Positions 37,763 through 45,629 are shown, counted from the first letter of the stretch. The stretch is DNA of 64,000 nucleotides from Flavobacterium kingsejongi (GCF_003076475.1 NZ_CP020919.1:2790001-2854000); one strand, 5' to 3'. Numbers and translations are program-made. The notes: generated from the letters alone by a model not told the origin.

Positions 37763-38062
37763 TTATTGTTTGAATTGAACATTAAGTTTGTCATGTTTTT
37801 GATGGCATTTTCTGCACCTTATGACTATGTTTTTTACATTCCATGCCTGTTCGGTTTTACCCTCTTCCTTTGCTCTTTTGACTGACATTTCGTGAGAGCA
37901 ATCCAATCGTGTACCTGATCCATTATGACCACATTGTTCACAGAAATTATATCCGTAATTCTCAATTTGATTTTGCAAGGTCTGGGATTTTGCTTCCCTA
38001 ATTTTTCGATCGATTTGCGTTTGTAAAAATCGTTCGCCTTTTGAGGTTGAATATGTATTCAT
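37763..38062 (-). CDS. NinG/HNH-like zinc protein
   Basis: 99 residues. NFCEQCGHNG and VIRCRKCHQKHD give two zinc-binding pairs around DCSHEMSVKRAKEEG, resembling phage NinG (Rap)-type recombination nucleases or small HNH proteins. The ATG overlaps the stop of the repeat protein as TAATG. Confidence 0.6.
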   Translation of the reverse strand: MNTYSTSKGERFLQTQIDRKIREAKSQTLQNQIENYGYNFCEQCGHNGSGTRLDCSHEMSVKRAKEEGKTEQAWNVKNIVIRCRKCHQKHDKLNVQFKQ

Positions 38063-39381
38063 TACTTTTTTCTAAAAAAAAGCTTTTGCTTTTTAACTGC
38101 ATTATGAAAATCATTTACAATCAATTCGTAGTCGCCTGGATACTCTTTTGGATTAGTACTTATGAATTCTTTTTTATCGAAAAATTCTTTCCAACTAGTA
38201 ACAGACCTTTCTTCACAACCTATTTTTATAGTATTCTTTCCAACTATTAAGGACCATTTACTTTTATTTTCGATACGTACTTTTACATCTTTAGTCAAGC
38301 CTTCCGGTAACACCGTGATTTGGGTTCCGAGCAGGTCAAGAGATCCACCAACGGTCAAGCCTTCCGGCAATGAGGTGATTTGGGTTCCGCTCAGGTAAAG
38401 AGATCCACTAACAGTCAAGCCTTCCGGCAATGAGGTGATTTGGGTTCTGCTCAGGTCAAGAGATCCACCAACGGTCAAGCCTTGCGGTAACACGGTGATT
38501 TGGGTTCCGCTCAGGTCAAGATATCCACCAACGGTCAAGCCTTGCGGTAACACCGTGATTTGGGTTTCGCGCAGGTCAAGAGATCCACCAACGGTCAAGC
38601 CTTGCGGTAACACGGTGATTTGGGTTCCGCTCAGGTCAAGATATCCACCAACGGTCAAGCCTTCCGGCAATGAGGTGATTTGGGTTCTGCTCAGGTAAAG
38701 AGATCCACCAACGGTCAAGCCTTGCGGTAACACGGTGATTTGGGTTCCGCTCAGGTCAAGATATCCACCAACGGTCAAGCCTTCCGGCAATGAGGTGATT
38801 TGGGTTCCGAGCAGGTAAAGATATCCACCAACAGTCAAGCCTTGCGGTAACACCGTGATTTGGGTTTCGCGCAGGTCAAGAGATCCACCAACGGTCAAGC
38901 CTTGCGGTAACACCGTGATTTGGGTTCCGCGCAGGTCAAGATATCCACCAACGGTCAAGCCTTCCGGCAATGAGGTGATTTGGGTTCTGCTCAGGTCAAG
39001 AGATCCACCAACGGTCAAGCCTTGCGGTAACACGGTGATTTGGGTTCTGCTCAGGTCAAGATCTCTACCAACAGTCAAGCCTTCCGGCAATGAGGTGATT
39101 TGGGTTCCGAGCAGGTCAAGATATCCACCAACGGTCAAGCCTTCCGGTAACACGGTGATTTGGGTTCTGCTCAGGTCAAGAGATCCACCAACGGTCAAGC
39201 CTTGCGGTAACACGGTGATTTGGGTTCTGCTCAGGTCAAGATCTCTACCAACAGTCAAGCCTTCCGGCAATGAGGTGATTTGGGTTCCGCGCAGGTCAAG
39301 AGATCCACCAACGGTCAAGCCTTGCGGAGTTTCAGTGAATTCAATGTTTGATTTAAGTAATATTTCTTTTAGATTTTTCAT
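38062..39381 (-). CDS. Phage leucine-rich-repeat-like protein, 17 repeats
   Basis: 439 residues from the ATG at 39381 (MKNLKEILLKSNIEF). After about 17 residues come 17 back-to-back 20-residue repeats of the type LPEGLTVGGSLDLRGTQITS, with consensus positions L1, P2, G4, L5, V7, L11, L13, T16, Q17, I18. The pattern predicts a solenoid. A non-repetitive C-terminal domain of about 78 residues follows (KSKWSLIVGKNTIKIG, ITSWKEFF-like text, YPGDYELIVNDFH). Similar repeat proteins occur in early regions of many phages, with no known function to me. An alternative upstream start at 39432 would overlap the small gene before it. Confidence 0.75.
   Translation of the reverse strand: MKNLKEILLKSNIEFTETPQGLTVGGSLDLRGTQITSLPEGLTVGRDLDLSRTQITVLPQGLTVGGSLDLSRTQITVLPEGLTVGGYLDLLGTQITSLPEGLTVGRDLDLSRTQITVLPQGLTVGGSLDLSRTQITSLPEGLTVGGYLDLRGTQITVLPQGLTVGGSLDLRETQITVLPQGLTVGGYLYLLGTQITSLPEGLTVGGYLDLSGTQITVLPQGLTVGGSLYLSRTQITSLPEGLTVGGYLDLSGTQITVLPQGLTVGGSLDLRETQITVLPQGLTVGGYLDLSGTQITVLPQGLTVGGSLDLSRTQITSLPEGLTVSGSLYLSGTQITSLPEGLTVGGSLDLLGTQITVLPEGLTKDVKVRIENKSKWSLIVGKNTIKIGCEERSVTSWKEFFDKKEFISTNPKEYPGDYELIVNDFHNAVKKQKLFFRKK
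38281..39340 (-). repeat. Tandem 60-bp repeats (17 units) within the LRR-like gene
   Basis: Seventeen direct repeats of exactly 60 bp with about 90% identity by eye. Variation is mostly at fixed codons (Q/E, S/V, Y/S, R/S/L), in mixed combinations, which suggests recent expansion and shuffling by slippage or unequal recombination. There are no spacers, so it is not a CRISPR array. Confidence 0.92.
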
Positions 39382-39416
39382 TTTATATATTTTTAAAATT
39401 TTGTTTCTGGAAATTT

Positions 39417-39580
39417 TTATTGTAATAGCCAAAGGGGCGCGTGTAGTTCCTCTTTTTCAGGTTCAAATTCATATTTAGACTTAGGGAACCATTCAATATC
39501 CCCTCGCAGTCTAAATACCAGGCTTTTGTTGTCTCACTGACAATAGTAGCCTGGATTGTGTATATATCATCCCTATTCAT
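39417..39580 (-). pseudogene. Small conserved phage gene with one-base frameshift
   Basis: From the ATG at 39580 (MNRDDIYTIQATIVSETTKA) the frame reads AWYLDCEG and then turns to poor sequence. One base over, the text continues DIEWFPKSKYEFEPEKEEL and ends at 39417. This joined product of about 54 residues matches a family I recall from Bacteroidota phages (LDCEGD..WFPKS). The shift lies in the GGGG run near 39513; a fifth G would restore the frame. It follows the RecE-like gene after 2 bases. Confidence 0.55.
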
Positions 39581-39582
39581 TT

Positions 39583-40800
39583 TTATATGTTTACAGGTAG
39601 GTATTCCTGTTGATTCCAATTCGGAAGGAACATCTGAATAAGTCCGTGGTCTTGATCTTCTGAAAATACTTCATACCCCTTTGTTGATTGTTTTTCCATT
39701 ATTTCTTTCACATTTTCTTTTGCAAAATGATATTTGTGTTTTCCCATTTCGATATCTTCAGCGGACCATACCAATAAAGCGATGGCGTACGGTGCGACTG
39801 TCTGAAGCATTACCGTAATTGTAGTATTGAAATCTCTACCGGTACAGGCCGATGCTACTTCCTGATACATTCCCTCTGACAGATCATAATGAAGTTTAGC
39901 AGCTTGATAATAGAATGCTTTCAAATCTTCAATCCCTGAGCTTTTAACCGATATGATAGCATCAACACCGATATTTTCTTTGAACTGGATAGCATCGGGA
40001 CGAATTTTAACTTTCAATCCAGTTTCACGATCATTGTAGTACATCGATATTTCACGTTTCGAATGGTGCAGCAATTTTTTAAGAATCCCATTACCGTAAA
40101 CCTGATAATGTTTTTTAAGGATTTGAATTTTTAAGAAGTTTTCTTCGCTCACTGGCTCAACTCCCGAAATGCTTTTAAGGGCTGCTACATAGGCACGTTT
40201 GCCGTCTATTTTGTCGATACTTAATTTATTGTCAATGATAATAGTTTTGCAATGGTCCAATACATTTGCCGCTTCAACCTGTTCATTGCCAATTTCACCA
40301 AAACCATTTGTAGTGATGAGGTTTTCCCAGAATTCGATCATATTGTTAACGCCCTCAGTCGAATTCATGGCATAGTTTGGTTCAACGATTGCTCGTTCAA
40401 ACTTTGTCGGTTCCAGAATGGCCTGGTGAAGGAATGTTCCTAATTGGAAATAAGCCGGTCCTTTACGTAGTTTTTCAAGTTCTTCCTTATCTTCGCTTTT
40501 AGCAAAGTAGAAGTGAAGGGGTGTTTTTAAAGCGGCTTTGAACATTGATGAACTAATACTATCATCATCAAGGTATTTCTCAATCTCGTCCTGAACTACC
40601 TTTCCACCTACATTGATACTTTCGGTGTAAATGTGCTGAGGTTTTGCACCTGAATTAATGAAATTTGAAATTGTATCGACCTTTGGGTAATCTGTCAAAG
40701 GCCTTGTGAAATCTATGGACTTACTGAAAAGTTCATTTTCCAATACTGTAGCCACATGTAAATTTGGCAATGTCTGTTTTAAAGTTTCTTCTACACTCAT
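39583..40800 (-). CDS. RecE-like PD-(D/E)XK exonuclease
   Basis: 405 residues. ISSSMFKAALKTPLHFYFAK and YFQLGTFLHQAILEP match the N-terminal part of RecE/DUF3799 nucleases (conserved His). GLKVKIRPDAIQFKEN then VDAIISVKSSG supply the Asp and the Lys of the PD-(D/E)XK core. It is predicted to resect double-stranded DNA ends for phage homologous recombination. Its neighbour, 3 bases upstream, may be the DNA-binding partner; no RecT-type gene was recognised. Confidence 0.78.
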   Translation of the reverse strand: MSVEETLKQTLPNLHVATVLENELFSKSIDFTRPLTDYPKVDTISNFINSGAKPQHIYTESINVGGKVVQDEIEKYLDDDSISSSMFKAALKTPLHFYFAKSEDKEELEKLRKGPAYFQLGTFLHQAILEPTKFERAIVEPNYAMNSTEGVNNMIEFWENLITTNGFGEIGNEQVEAANVLDHCKTIIIDNKLSIDKIDGKRAYVAALKSISGVEPVSEENFLKIQILKKHYQVYGNGILKKLLHHSKREISMYYNDRETGLKVKIRPDAIQFKENIGVDAIISVKSSGIEDLKAFYYQAAKLHYDLSEGMYQEVASACTGRDFNTTITVMLQTVAPYAIALLVWSAEDIEMGKHKYHFAKENVKEIMEKQSTKGYEVFSEDQDHGLIQMFLPNWNQQEYLPVNI

Positions 40801-40803
40801 AGC

Positions 40804-41211
40804 TTAGTATATTAAAGGTTTTACGCTCCATTTGTCTGATAGGAACTGATTCGTTTTATTTTTCATTTTACCCAGGAATGTGATTCGTACGGCAGTCGAT
40901 TCAACCATCAACTCGCCTGATTCAATAGCGCTTTCAATGGTTGCGTAAAGTCTTTTTGAACCGTTACGGATAGTAGAAAAAGTTTGATCCTCATTTTGTG
41001 ATAGCATGATGATACAAGGCAGCAAAATTGATTCTCCTGTTTTGTCATCCGTGTAGCTTTCTTCCTTTAAAGAAAGTACTACACCAACTTTGTACTCGCC
41101 AGGTGTTTCTGGTGTCCAATACTCTGATGATAGTTCCCGTGGGGAAGCTTCCACTAAGTGCAGATTTGGTAATTCTTTAACATTTACTAATGTTGTTTGT
41201 GAATTTTTCAT
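40804..41211 (-). CDS. Phage recombination-associated protein
   Basis: 135 residues, beta-rich, no clear motif. YWTPETPGEYKVGVVLSLKE, ILLPCIIMLSQNEDQTF, VRITFLGKMKNKTNQFLSDKW suggest a single OB-like barrel. The RecE-like gene follows after 3 bases, so a DNA-binding role beside the exonuclease is a reasonable guess. Confidence 0.5.
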   Translation of the reverse strand: MKNSQTTLVNVKELPNLHLVEASPRELSSEYWTPETPGEYKVGVVLSLKEESYTDDKTGESILLPCIIMLSQNEDQTFSTIRNGSKRLYATIESAIESGELMVESTAVRITFLGKMKNKTNQFLSDKWSVKPLIY

Positions 41212-41252
41212 AAATTTGTTTTGATTAAAAATTAAACTTTGGTTTAGCCCGG

Positions 41253-41486
41253 TTACTGCCGGGTTTTTTTATTGGTCAAACTGGCGATTAAACTCAGTTT
41301 CTTATCTTCAGATAAATTGTAGACCTTTCGGCCCCGCTCTGGTCTTGCTCCCAACAATTCCAGAGCGGTTTTTGCTTCACTTTCGAATCGTGCAGCTAAT
41401 TCCATATTTTGCCGGGCAACTTCAATTAAAGTTTGAGCAGACTTAATCTGCTTTTTGTAAAATGTTATTTGCTCCGTTTTGTTCAT
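41253..41486 (-). CDS. Small helical phage protein
   Basis: 77 residues, predicted all-helical (FYKKQIKSAQTLIEVARQNM). It overlaps the 3' end of the previous gene by 4 bases. A GC-rich hairpin (AGCCCGG...CCGGGTTTTTTT on the plus strand, about 41245-41270) overlaps its stop codon. Function not recognised. Confidence 0.5.
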   Translation of the reverse strand: MNKTEQITFYKKQIKSAQTLIEVARQNMELAARFESEAKTALELLGARPERGRKVYNLSEDKKLSLIASLTNKKTRQ

Positions 41487-41761
41487 GCTTCAACCTCTTT
41501 TAAAATTTGTCGGTGTGTTTTATCGAAATACTGTTTTTTGTGATTTCGTGTTTGAATTGCTATTTTCATAACATCATTTAGCATAGGGCAGTTTTCAGAT
41601 GTTACGTTCCGGTTCCTTTTAATCACAGCATTCAAAATAGAGGGGCCATAATTATGCTGATTAGCTACTGTTGCTCTGTCAGCTTCGTTTGTATGTTCTT
41701 TCAAATATTCTGAAAGATCAACACTGATTTTTTCTCCAATTTTGTATAACATATTATTCAT
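41483..41761 (-). CDS. Small phage early protein
   Basis: 92 residues. ADRATVANQHNYGPSILNAVIKRNRNVT looks like a helix-turn-helix; AIQTRNHKKQYFDKTHRQIL is basic. Possibly DNA binding. Its ATG lies within the 3' end of the 38-residue gene (ATGAATAA). Confidence 0.5.
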   Translation of the reverse strand: MNNMLYKIGEKISVDLSEYLKEHTNEADRATVANQHNYGPSILNAVIKRNRNVTSENCPMLNDVMKIAIQTRNHKKQYFDKTHRQILKEVEA

Positions 41762-41870
41762 TATTTAGTAGTACATATAGTAGGCACATCAGCATGAACA
41801 TTACAACGAGTGAGCCTAGGCAAACAAGTTTTACAAACAAGTCATAAAACCTTTGGTTAGTTTTTTTCAT
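41754..41870 (-). CDS. 38-residue single-span membrane protein
   Basis: MKKTNQRFYDLFVKL then a hydrophobic segment (LVVMFMLMCLLYVLL) and NNE. It overlaps the preceding 95-residue gene by 14 bases and the following 92-residue gene by 8 bases. This chain of overlaps and the clean membrane helix support a real gene. Role unknown. Confidence 0.5.
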   Translation of the reverse strand: MKKTNQRFYDLFVKLVCLGSLVVMFMLMCLLYVLLNNE

Positions 41871-42144
41871 GGTTATCCTTTTTTTTTATTGTCCATATCC
41901 CCACATCACCCGTTGATTTTTGACAATATTTGCGATCATGATAACCCCAATTTGTCACATTATTTAAGCATTCATAATTTGATACTAAAATCACACTGGA
42001 ATCTTTGCTTATGGTATTTTGAATTGTAAAATCTTTTTGCATGTCTTTTAATTTTAGGTTAGTAAAAATCTTTTTCTGAAACTCCATAATCCAGTACAAA
42101 TCATATTCAGTCTCGTAATCTGGTTCATTTTCTTTTGTATCCAT
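41857..42144 (-). CDS. First lytic-side phage gene
   Basis: 95 residues, acidic N-terminus (MDTKENEPDYETEYDLYW), helical middle, and a beta-like end with CxxxxC spacing (SNYECLNNVTNWGYHDRKYC). It is the first gene of the leftward transcript from the promoter at 42224-42256. It may be an anti-repressor or host-takeover protein by position only. Confidence 0.5.
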   Translation of the reverse strand: MDTKENEPDYETEYDLYWIMEFQKKIFTNLKLKDMQKDFTIQNTISKDSSVILVSNYECLNNVTNWGYHDRKYCQKSTGDVGIWTIKKKDNHEKN

Positions 42145-42212
42145 TTTTTTTCAATTTGAGGAAAACCATAAACCACATTCACAATTTTCCATTTATATTT
42201 GCACTGTTGTGT

Positions 42213-42287
42213 TTTGTACGGTACAAATATATATTAATATGCAAACAAAATGCAAACAAAAAGAAAAAACATTTTCATTTTGTTTGC
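42213..42287. promoter_or_regulatory. Repressor operator region
   Basis: Between the divergent repressor and early genes. TTTGTACGGTACAAA (42213-42227) is a 7+1+7 palindrome. GCAAACAAAA occurs at 42241-42250 and 42252-42261, with an inverted copy TTTTGTTTGC at 42278-42287. These are good candidates for repressor and Cro-type binding sites. Confidence 0.6.
42224..42256 (-). promoter_or_regulatory. Leftward early promoter
   Basis: Minus strand: TTTG (42256-42253), 21-base spacer, TATATTTG (42231-42224), a full match to the Bacteroidota -33/-7 pattern. The palindrome overlaps the -7 and the GCAAACAAAA repeats overlap the -33, so bound repressor would block it. Transcription would start near 42218, about 74 bases before the first lytic gene. 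Confidence 0.65.
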
Positions 42288-42314
42288 AGTTTATAACCGT
42301 TCTAAATAAATTAA

Positions 42315-43019
42315 ATGGAAACAATACAGGAGAGATTGCAATATTTACTCGATTCTAAAGGTCTGACGCCTTACCAATTGTCTGTTAAGACTGGTATTTC
42401 TAATTCTACATTAAGTAGGACACTTAAAAAGGGGAGTAAGCCGAATTCTAAAACATTGGAATTATTATGCAAATATTTTGAAATCACTGAAGAGTGGTTA
42501 CTTACAGGAAATGCAAATAGTGTAAGTGCTTTAGAAAATAAAAATGGAAACAAGTTTTTCGAATTGGCAAGCGGTAAGTTTTTGATGACTGTGAAATTGG
42601 TTCCGATAAAAGCCTATGCTCAGTATATCAGCGAATGTTGTGATGGCGAATTCGTTTCTGATTACCAATATGAAGAAGTCAGCTTCCACGTAGATAAATA
42701 TGCAAGGGGCAATTATATGGCATTTGAAATTAAAGGTGATTCAATGGATAATGGGATGCTGTATGATACACCTGATAAAGCTACGGCACTGTGTAGGGAA
42801 TTAGGCAGGCAGCATTGGAAGGATGGTTTTAGAGATTCCTTATATGGATGGGTGATAGTACATATCGATACGATTCTTTTTAAGGATATTATAGCGCAGA
42901 ATTTGGAAACCGGAATTATAACCTGCCATTCGAGAAATGAAAGTCCGGAATATGCTGATTTTGAAATCAGCTTAAATGATGTAAAACAAATTTTTAAAGT
43001 AATAAAACGTACATTCTAA
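42315..43019 (+). CDS. LexA/CI-type phage repressor with S24 peptidase domain
   Basis: 234 residues. The N-terminal helix-turn-helix (about 16-36, LTPYQLSVKTGISNSTLSR) binds operators. The C-terminal S24 domain has GDSMDNG with Ser143 and a candidate catalytic Lys190 in DTILFKDI, so self-cleavage on RecA activation (prophage induction by DNA damage) is likely. It is transcribed away from the lytic genes, and the exported-protein gene follows with a TAATG overlap. It appears intact. Confidence 0.85.
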   Translation: METIQERLQYLLDSKGLTPYQLSVKTGISNSTLSRTLKKGSKPNSKTLELLCKYFEITEEWLLTGNANSVSALENKNGNKFFELASGKFLMTVKLVPIKAYAQYISECCDGEFVSDYQYEEVSFHVDKYARGNYMAFEIKGDSMDNGMLYDTPDKATALCRELGRQHWKDGFRDSLYGWVIVHIDTILFKDIIAQNLETGIITCHSRNESPEYADFEISLNDVKQIFKVIKRTF

Positions 43020-43471
43020 TGAAAAGATTAATCACAATTATCGCTCTTGTATTTTCAATAATATCAGTAGCTCAAATAAAAAAAATAGAGATAACGAAGC
43101 CTGTTGAAATTGGAAAAGTAACACCAGGTGGAATCTTTGGAATAAAATGTGAAAAAGTAGACGATACTTATCTATTCACTTATCGTGATACCAAATTTAA
43201 AAATATGGATGAGAATAAGATATTCATCATAAAGGATGTGGATAATGCATTTGATAATTTATATTTGGAAATAATTGATGGTTTTTCAAAAATGCCTGAT
43301 CAGCCTGTCATGTTGGAATTCCCTGATGGATATATTTATTTGAGTTATAGAAAATTTTTGGGATCTACTTATGTAAAGATTACACATTCTAATTCTAAAT
43401 CAGAATATGCTACATTGGGTTTTTCCCAAGAAATAACAAAGAAGCAAGTTGATAAGTTATTTGGAAAATAA
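43019..43471 (+). CDS. Exported protein co-transcribed with the repressor
   Basis: 150 residues with a signal peptide (MKRLITIIALVFSIISVAQ) and a beta-rich mature part (LEFPDGYIYLSYRKFLGSTY). Its ATG overlaps the repressor stop (TAATG), so it is expressed in the lysogen. Position next to the attachment site and expression from the lysogenic operon suggest a lysogenic conversion ('moron') gene, for example surface exclusion. No family recognised. Confidence 0.6.
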   Translation: MKRLITIIALVFSIISVAQIKKIEITKPVEIGKVTPGGIFGIKCEKVDDTYLFTYRDTKFKNMDENKIFIIKDVDNAFDNLYLEIIDGFSKMPDQPVMLEFPDGYIYLSYRKFLGSTYVKITHSNSKSEYATLGFSQEITKKQVDKLFGK

Positions 43472-43642
43472 GTTAAAGAAAAATGTTATCTGTACAGCCT
43501 AATTCCCCAGTAAACACGCATGTTTAAGTGTTTTTGTACCCGACAATACAAAGCGGTATTATAATCATTACAAAAATAAAAATATACTTTATAAAACACT
43601 GGTAATCAATACGTTTTGTTTGTGAAATAGTGGGCCTCATAA

Positions 43643-43684
43643 TTCATAACCCTGAGGTCGGGAGTTCAAATCTCCCTCTCGCTA
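43643..43684 (+). other. Prophage attachment site: 3' half of a tRNA(CAT) gene
   Basis: TTCATAACCCTGAGGTC starts at the anticodon loop (CAT anticodon). CCCTG is the 3' side of the anticodon stem, GGGAG/CTCCC is the T stem, and TCTCGCT plus A the acceptor 3' side. The 5' half is absent; the text before it (TGGGCCTCATAA) does not pair. Integration of phages into the anticodon loop of tRNA genes leaves exactly such a 3' copy. The intact tRNA and an integrase gene would be expected at the other end of the prophage, which is not in the window. Confidence 0.75.
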
Positions 43685-43695
43685 CTTAAAAAGGC

Positions 43696-43728
43696 AAAGG
43701 CCCTACATTTAGTTGTAGGGCCTTTTTT
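43696..43728 (+). terminator. Terminator of the tRNA remnant
   Basis: AAAGGCCCTACA (43696-43707) pairs perfectly with TGTAGGGCCTTT (43714-43725), followed by T to 43728. It lies directly behind the tRNA 3' end, as in a normal tRNA transcription unit. Confidence 0.85.
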
Positions 43729-43741
43729 AATGGTATAGTTT

Positions 43742-44320
43742 TTAAGAGATGTTTTTTAAGAAATCTAAAAGCTGTATTTCTTTTTTTATTATTCGGACCA
43801 TTAATAATCCGAAAATTAGTAAAAAACCAAATCCGCTTAGTACAATATAAAGGTAAAAACCTTGAGAGAAAATTTCTTTAAAAACAGGTAATAGGAGTAT
43901 AAAGCCAGCAATATAGGCCAGGTAAATTATTGGGGTGAAAATATAGTGGATCTTTTTTCGCCATTGATAAAACTGGTTCGCCTGTTTACTATATTCGATT
44001 AAGGTAACATCGGTTTTTAAGGTCTCTAATTTTTCCACACTTTTCCATTCTAAGGTCACACGAACTAAAAGCATTGTGATCATAATACACAGTCCAAAAC
44101 TGAATTGTGTTTGTCTATAGGCACCTACCCAAATATAATAAGCGATTAATAGTATTGCGGTTAAGCTTAAAATTGCCCTGGTCCAAATATGATTGCGTTT
44201 AATTCTTTTAGTATGTTCCGCTGCTTTTTTAATGACAGTAGCGGCAGCAGGTTTTGTATCGGATGCTGTCTGCTGGTTCCAGATATTTTGTAAATCTTCA
44301 AATGTTTTCATTTTGTACAC
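43742..44320 (-). CDS. Membrane protein paired with an ECF sigma factor
   Basis: 192 residues (an internal ATG at 44311 is an alternative start). A soluble N-terminus (about 1-45, FEDLQNIWNQQT) is followed by four hydrophobic segments in two pairs and a short end. It overlaps the sigma gene's 3' end by 23 bases. Position and layout suggest an anti-sigma factor of the Bacteroidota type, holding the sigma at the membrane. Confidence 0.6.
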   Translation of the reverse strand: MYKMKTFEDLQNIWNQQTASDTKPAAATVIKKAAEHTKRIKRNHIWTRAILSLTAILLIAYYIWVGAYRQTQFSFGLCIMITMLLVRVTLEWKSVEKLETLKTDVTLIEYSKQANQFYQWRKKIHYIFTPIIYLAYIAGFILLLPVFKEIFSQGFYLYIVLSGFGFLLIFGLLMVRIIKKEIQLLDFLKNIS

Positions 44321-44792
44321 ATTGGGTTAAACTCTTTTTTATTCTATGGATCCTGACACGAAGCGTTTCTTCGGTTATCCCGATTACAGCTGATATTTCT
44401 GCATATTCTATGTTATCTAAGGTCATCAGAATTATCATTTTGTTTGTTTCTTCAAGCTTTTGGATGCATTGATACATTTGTTTAAGTTGCTCTTCTTGTT
44501 CGTTCGGATAGGTTTCGGAAACAACGTTAGGCAGAATGGCTGTCCTGATTTCTTTTTTGGAAGATGATTTTCGCAAATAAAGGAGACAGGTATTTACAGC
44601 AATTCTATAAATCCATGTACTAATGCTCGATTCATTTCGGAACGTAGCTAAATTTTCCCATACTTTAATGAAAATTTCCTGAGAGGCATCAGAAGCTAAT
44701 GCACTATTGCCACAGAAATAACCTTTGCACAAACGAAACACTTTACTATAATGCTTGCTGTAGATATCGTTAAATTGGTTTTTATTAGCCAC
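44298..44792 (-). CDS. ECF-type RNA polymerase sigma factor
   Basis: 164 residues. Region 2 (YSKVFRLCKGYFCGN to ASQEIFIKVWENLATF, about 15-51) and STWIYRIAVNTCLLYLRK are typical of ECF sigma factors. Region 4 is NMIILMTLDNIEYAEISAVIG with EETLRVRIHRIKKSL as the recognition helix. It is in an operon with the membrane protein that follows and starts 1 base after the hydrolase stop. Confidence 0.88.
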   Translation of the reverse strand: MANKNQFNDIYSKHYSKVFRLCKGYFCGNSALASDASQEIFIKVWENLATFRNESSISTWIYRIAVNTCLLYLRKSSSKKEIRTAILPNVVSETYPNEQEEQLKQMYQCIQKLEETNKMIILMTLDNIEYAEISAVIGITEETLRVRIHRIKKSLTQCVQNENI

Positions 44793-45629
44793 TTATTGTA
44801 CTTCTAATTTTACTTTTTCCATAAACCATTCCGGTTGATCATACATTACAAAATGAGCCGAATTCGCTGCGTAATAAATTTTAACCGACGGTAAGTTTTC
44901 ATACTGAGCTTTATAGGTATTTTGTACCGTCGTAAGATCTGGAGTTGTGGCCGCTAAAATTACCACCGGAATTTTAATTTTAGCAATTTCTTTGCGTAAA
45001 TCTAAATTAAGCATATCGATGTAACCATAAACATAAGTTTTTCTATCAGCAATGTCCATCCAGGCGTTTATTGTTTTTTGCTTTTCTTTATTCAAACACA
45101 GATAAGAAGTAAACTGGGTATTCATGGAACGGAATGCCTTTTGATCCATATCGAGCATCATTTTACTTTGCGGATTTTCATAAGGAATAGCTTCTCCGCT
45201 GTAATTAGGAATCATTAAGGCAGCACTTGCGGGTAAAGCATCAACGATAATTAAATTTTTAAACAAATTGGGTTCTTCTGATGCTAACCATAAACTTAAA
45301 GTACCTCCTAAACTATGACCCATTAATGTAGCATTGTTTAATTTTTTAGTTTTTACATATAAAATGACTTGTTTCTTTATTGTCGATAACCACGGGCTTT
45401 CAATAGGAGGAACAGTACCAAATCCTGCGAAAGTAAAAATGTGGCATTCGTGCTTTTTAGAAAGTTCGGTTACTGTTTCATTCCATACTTCTCCTGTACA
45501 ACCAAAGCCAGGGAATAATAAAATAGGATCTCCTTTTCCTCTTACATCCACCTTAAAGGCAGTTTGAGAAAAAACAGATTTTGAAATAAGGAATATAAAT
45601 ACGACAATCAAGATTGATTTTGTTTTCAT
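44793..45629 (-). CDS. Exported alpha/beta hydrolase
   Basis: 278 residues from the ATG at 45629; an upstream in-frame start at 45695 would put 22 residues before the signal peptide. The signal peptide is MKTKSILIVVFIFLISKSVFSQ. Core motifs: ILLFPGFGCTGEVW (oxyanion region), LMGHSLGGTLSLW with nucleophile Ser in GHSLGG, LAATTPDLT (acid strand) and AANSAHFVMYDQPEW with the catalytic His. It is a periplasmic or outer-membrane hydrolase of unknown substrate, just upstream of the sigma/membrane-protein pair. Confidence 0.85.
   Translation of the reverse strand: MKTKSILIVVFIFLISKSVFSQTAFKVDVRGKGDPILLFPGFGCTGEVWNETVTELSKKHECHIFTFAGFGTVPPIESPWLSTIKKQVILYVKTKKLNNATLMGHSLGGTLSLWLASEEPNLFKNLIIVDALPASAALMIPNYSGEAIPYENPQSKMMLDMDQKAFRSMNTQFTSYLCLNKEKQKTINAWMDIADRKTYVYGYIDMLNLDLRKEIAKIKIPVVILAATTPDLTTVQNTYKAQYENLPSVKIYYAANSAHFVMYDQPEWFMEKVKLEVQ

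Noticed and set aside
38281..39340. Regular 60-bp repeats as a CRISPR array
   Set aside because: The repeats are contiguous with no unique spacers and keep an open frame for a 20-residue protein repeat.
38435..39478. Plus-strand open frames across the repeat gene (up to 207 residues)
   Set aside because: They are antisense products of the repeated codons, Arg/Pro-rich and without a start context. The minus-strand frame explains the repeats.
41245..41270. GC-rich hairpin with seven T as a terminator of the minus-strand genes
   Set aside because: The T tract is on the plus strand, while genes here are transcribed on the minus strand; it overlaps a stop codon and may be fortuitous.
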